Positions 7,001-7,355 of a stretch of 7,355 nucleotides of DNA are shown one piece after another (positions within the stretch are counted from its first letter, which is position 1; each line of letters opens with the position of its first letter). A model generated the notes under the pieces. The model was not told the DNA's origin. It did not search any database and saw only the letters and a program-made list of their open reading frames with translations. The stretch is taken from positions 1 through 7,355 of the forward strand of contig JAIVHQ010000279.1 of assembly GCA_020200995.1 (NCBI GenBank), in the 5' to 3' direction. This DNA is from Flavobacteriales bacterium. GTDB lineage: Bacteria; Bacteroidota; Bacteroidia; Flavobacteriales_D; Cryomorphaceae. A program made the position numbers and the translations under genes.

Positions 7001-7355
7001 GATTTGAATGCCCTTTTTTCAGTCCCCGATGGCGAAGCGCTGAGTTATGAAGTTGGCGAGCAGGAGGGAACCGCCGCCGATTTCACCCCGATTGGTGGAT
7101 TGCTCAACATCGACCCGCAGGAGGCCGGGGAAGCTTTTGCAACCATTCTTGTGGATGACGGTGAAAACAGTACCGTAGAACTGCCGGTCGAAGTATTCGT
7201 TCACCCGACACCTGCCCCGATTTCGACCTTTGAGGCTTTTGTATTTACAGCGTGGGATGAGGACGCGCTTGAGGGCAGCTACCCTGAACACATGATTTTT
7301 ACCGAGGGCCGATACGATGATACCTTCTTGGACACCCCGTTGCGCTTCGCTTACC
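4019..7355 (+). CDS. Large exported LTD / CotH-kinase multidomain surface protein (3' partial)
   Basis: The frame stays open from ATG 4019 to the window edge (1112 residues visible); an upstream in-frame TGA at 3986 supports this start. A long signal peptide has basic residues (R9, R10, R17, R24), a hydrophobic core (LTLIFFVFSV) and probable cleavage at VHG-Q. Domains in order are: lamin-tail domain (about 41-181: VFINEICASNSE, DYEDWIELYN, SYGRQSDGSG); chitobiase/hexosaminidase C-terminal-like domain (192-302: LRYTLDGSVPDESSPLYTGP); CotH kinase (about 307-704) with RLHGGNSRR (364-372), K376, NTDQPGKNVRFW (N538, D540, N545) and FDLDD (D564, D566, D567); a B-repeat-like module (708-795, ending YTAVFEP); a lectin-like beta-sandwich (796-966); and an Ig/cadherin-like module (about 981-1062). 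CotH proteins are atypical protein kinases or phosphotransferases; the substrate here is unknown. Secretion by the type IX system is likely, but its C-terminal signal would lie beyond the window. It has its own candidate promoter. Confidence 0.93.
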   Translation, partial: MNFNSILRRIIGVGSERSFLIQCRSLTLIFFVFSVPVHGQVFINEICASNSEIITDEDGDYEDWIELYNAGSEQVNLEGFFISDDEANPLIYVLPDKIIEPNGFLLVWVSGKDKVGAGGEIHTNFRLSSEGEPVILSNSEGVVADFVPATALANNMSYGRQSDGSGDFLYFLSPTAGFTNNNAEGAEAFLAPPELLTPSGFYTEDFDLMISHQDAGVELRYTLDGSVPDESSPLYTGPLQIENRLGDPDGISSIPTTSSIVPAWYRWFPPMNPVYKGTSVRVRAFRDGDIPSLTTTGTYIVDPEADSRYDLGRVCITLPEESLLGPAGIYTNFNSTGINWEREAHFELFEADGAPVYASNIGLRLHGGNSRRYAIKSMRLYFRGQYGKTELDYNIFDDEEAPEVQERMILRNSGSEWSRTYFRDAFAQQLLRGYADYDFMNYRPLVSFINGEYWGILNIRERYDDNYIKNNYGYERDEIDMLEGIATPVYGSSVSYNSLRTHWQNADLNNEDNFQTVRDQVDIENFRDHHIHQIFVMNTDQPGKNVRFWKPKAEGGKWRWLLFDLDDTFAFGPHCDYDRNGLVYCTGLDNVNATTANPASNSPAWAPNGPSQTLPLRAMIQSDFFKYDFINRFADLLNTAFLPERLDAIITEFDDRISPYMQEHYERWHRPEPSFRQEHLDLVRTFAENRKGVMEEDMVSFFQLSGSYDLTVDVQPAQGGYVKVNSIAIHPDSVYIEGGGSYPWSGKYYNDVELPISAQAAPDHVFSHWLETGDTSDTLYISPSDDVTYTAVFEPIPTAEPLHYWSFNDGVWITPFFTVGGGSLTANNAVPSVFNFDEGVGFDAANVRFDQPAGDHLRIEQPENVELIFSLPTTGYKSPVFSYEARRSGQGAGRHLISFSTDLVEFVPVDSFEVYNDDPVVYERDFSMFEGVVDNPDFAVRLTITEGEGGTAGNNRFDNVALDAIPFSGGNPPPGISEPLFRLELIAGDGIETIDLNALFSVPDGEALSYEVGEQEGTAADFTPIGGLLNIDPQEAGEAFATILVDDGENSTVELPVEVFVHPTPAPISTFEAFVFTAWDEDALEGSYPEHMIFTEGRYDDTFLDTPLRFAY

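Overview
The window looks like a chromosomal piece from a member of the Bacteroidota, probably a marine or aquatic Flavobacteriales-type bacterium. Four things point that way: a eukaryote-like GT3 glycogen synthase (a family known in this phylum), exported beta-sandwich proteins, a very large LTD/CotH multidomain surface protein, and a -33/-7 promoter-like element (TTTG-19-TATTTTCG) without strong Shine-Dalgarno sequences. The lineage is inferred from protein families, not from a marker gene. Base composition is mixed, close to half G+C by eye. All supported genes lie on the + strand.

Layout. (1) Bases 3-242 are the 3' end of a gene cut by the window edge. Its product ends in what looks like a beta-sandwich domain. 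(2) Eleven bases later, probably in the same operon, is a 407-residue exported (likely lipo-)protein made of two tandem copies of a beta-sandwich domain, each with an equally spaced cysteine pair (254-1477). (3) After a 169-base spacer with a small hairpin comes a GT3 glycogen synthase gene (1647-3358). It is broken in the middle: about 44 conserved residues are absent and the frame shifts. (4) Bases 3359-4018 hold no intact gene. They carry the remains of an exported, TPR-like protein (about 3477-3902) interrupted by in-frame TGA codons, a perfect 20-bp palindrome, and several short inverted repeats. (5) A promoter-like element at 3972-4002 leads into a very large exported protein (from 4019, running off the 3' end) with LTD, chitobiase-like C-terminal, CotH kinase, repeat, lectin-like and Ig-like regions in that order. 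This gene has no stop codon inside the window.

How it fits together. The two upstream genes probably make a pair of envelope proteins. The glycogen synthase would act in the cytoplasm on storage polysaccharide, and the CotH protein outside the cell. I see no evidence that these form one pathway. The most notable features are the two adjacent damaged genes (glycogen synthase and the TPR-like remnant) between intact genes, and the large CotH-kinase surface protein. I found no CRISPR array, RNA gene, transposase or toxin-antitoxin system.
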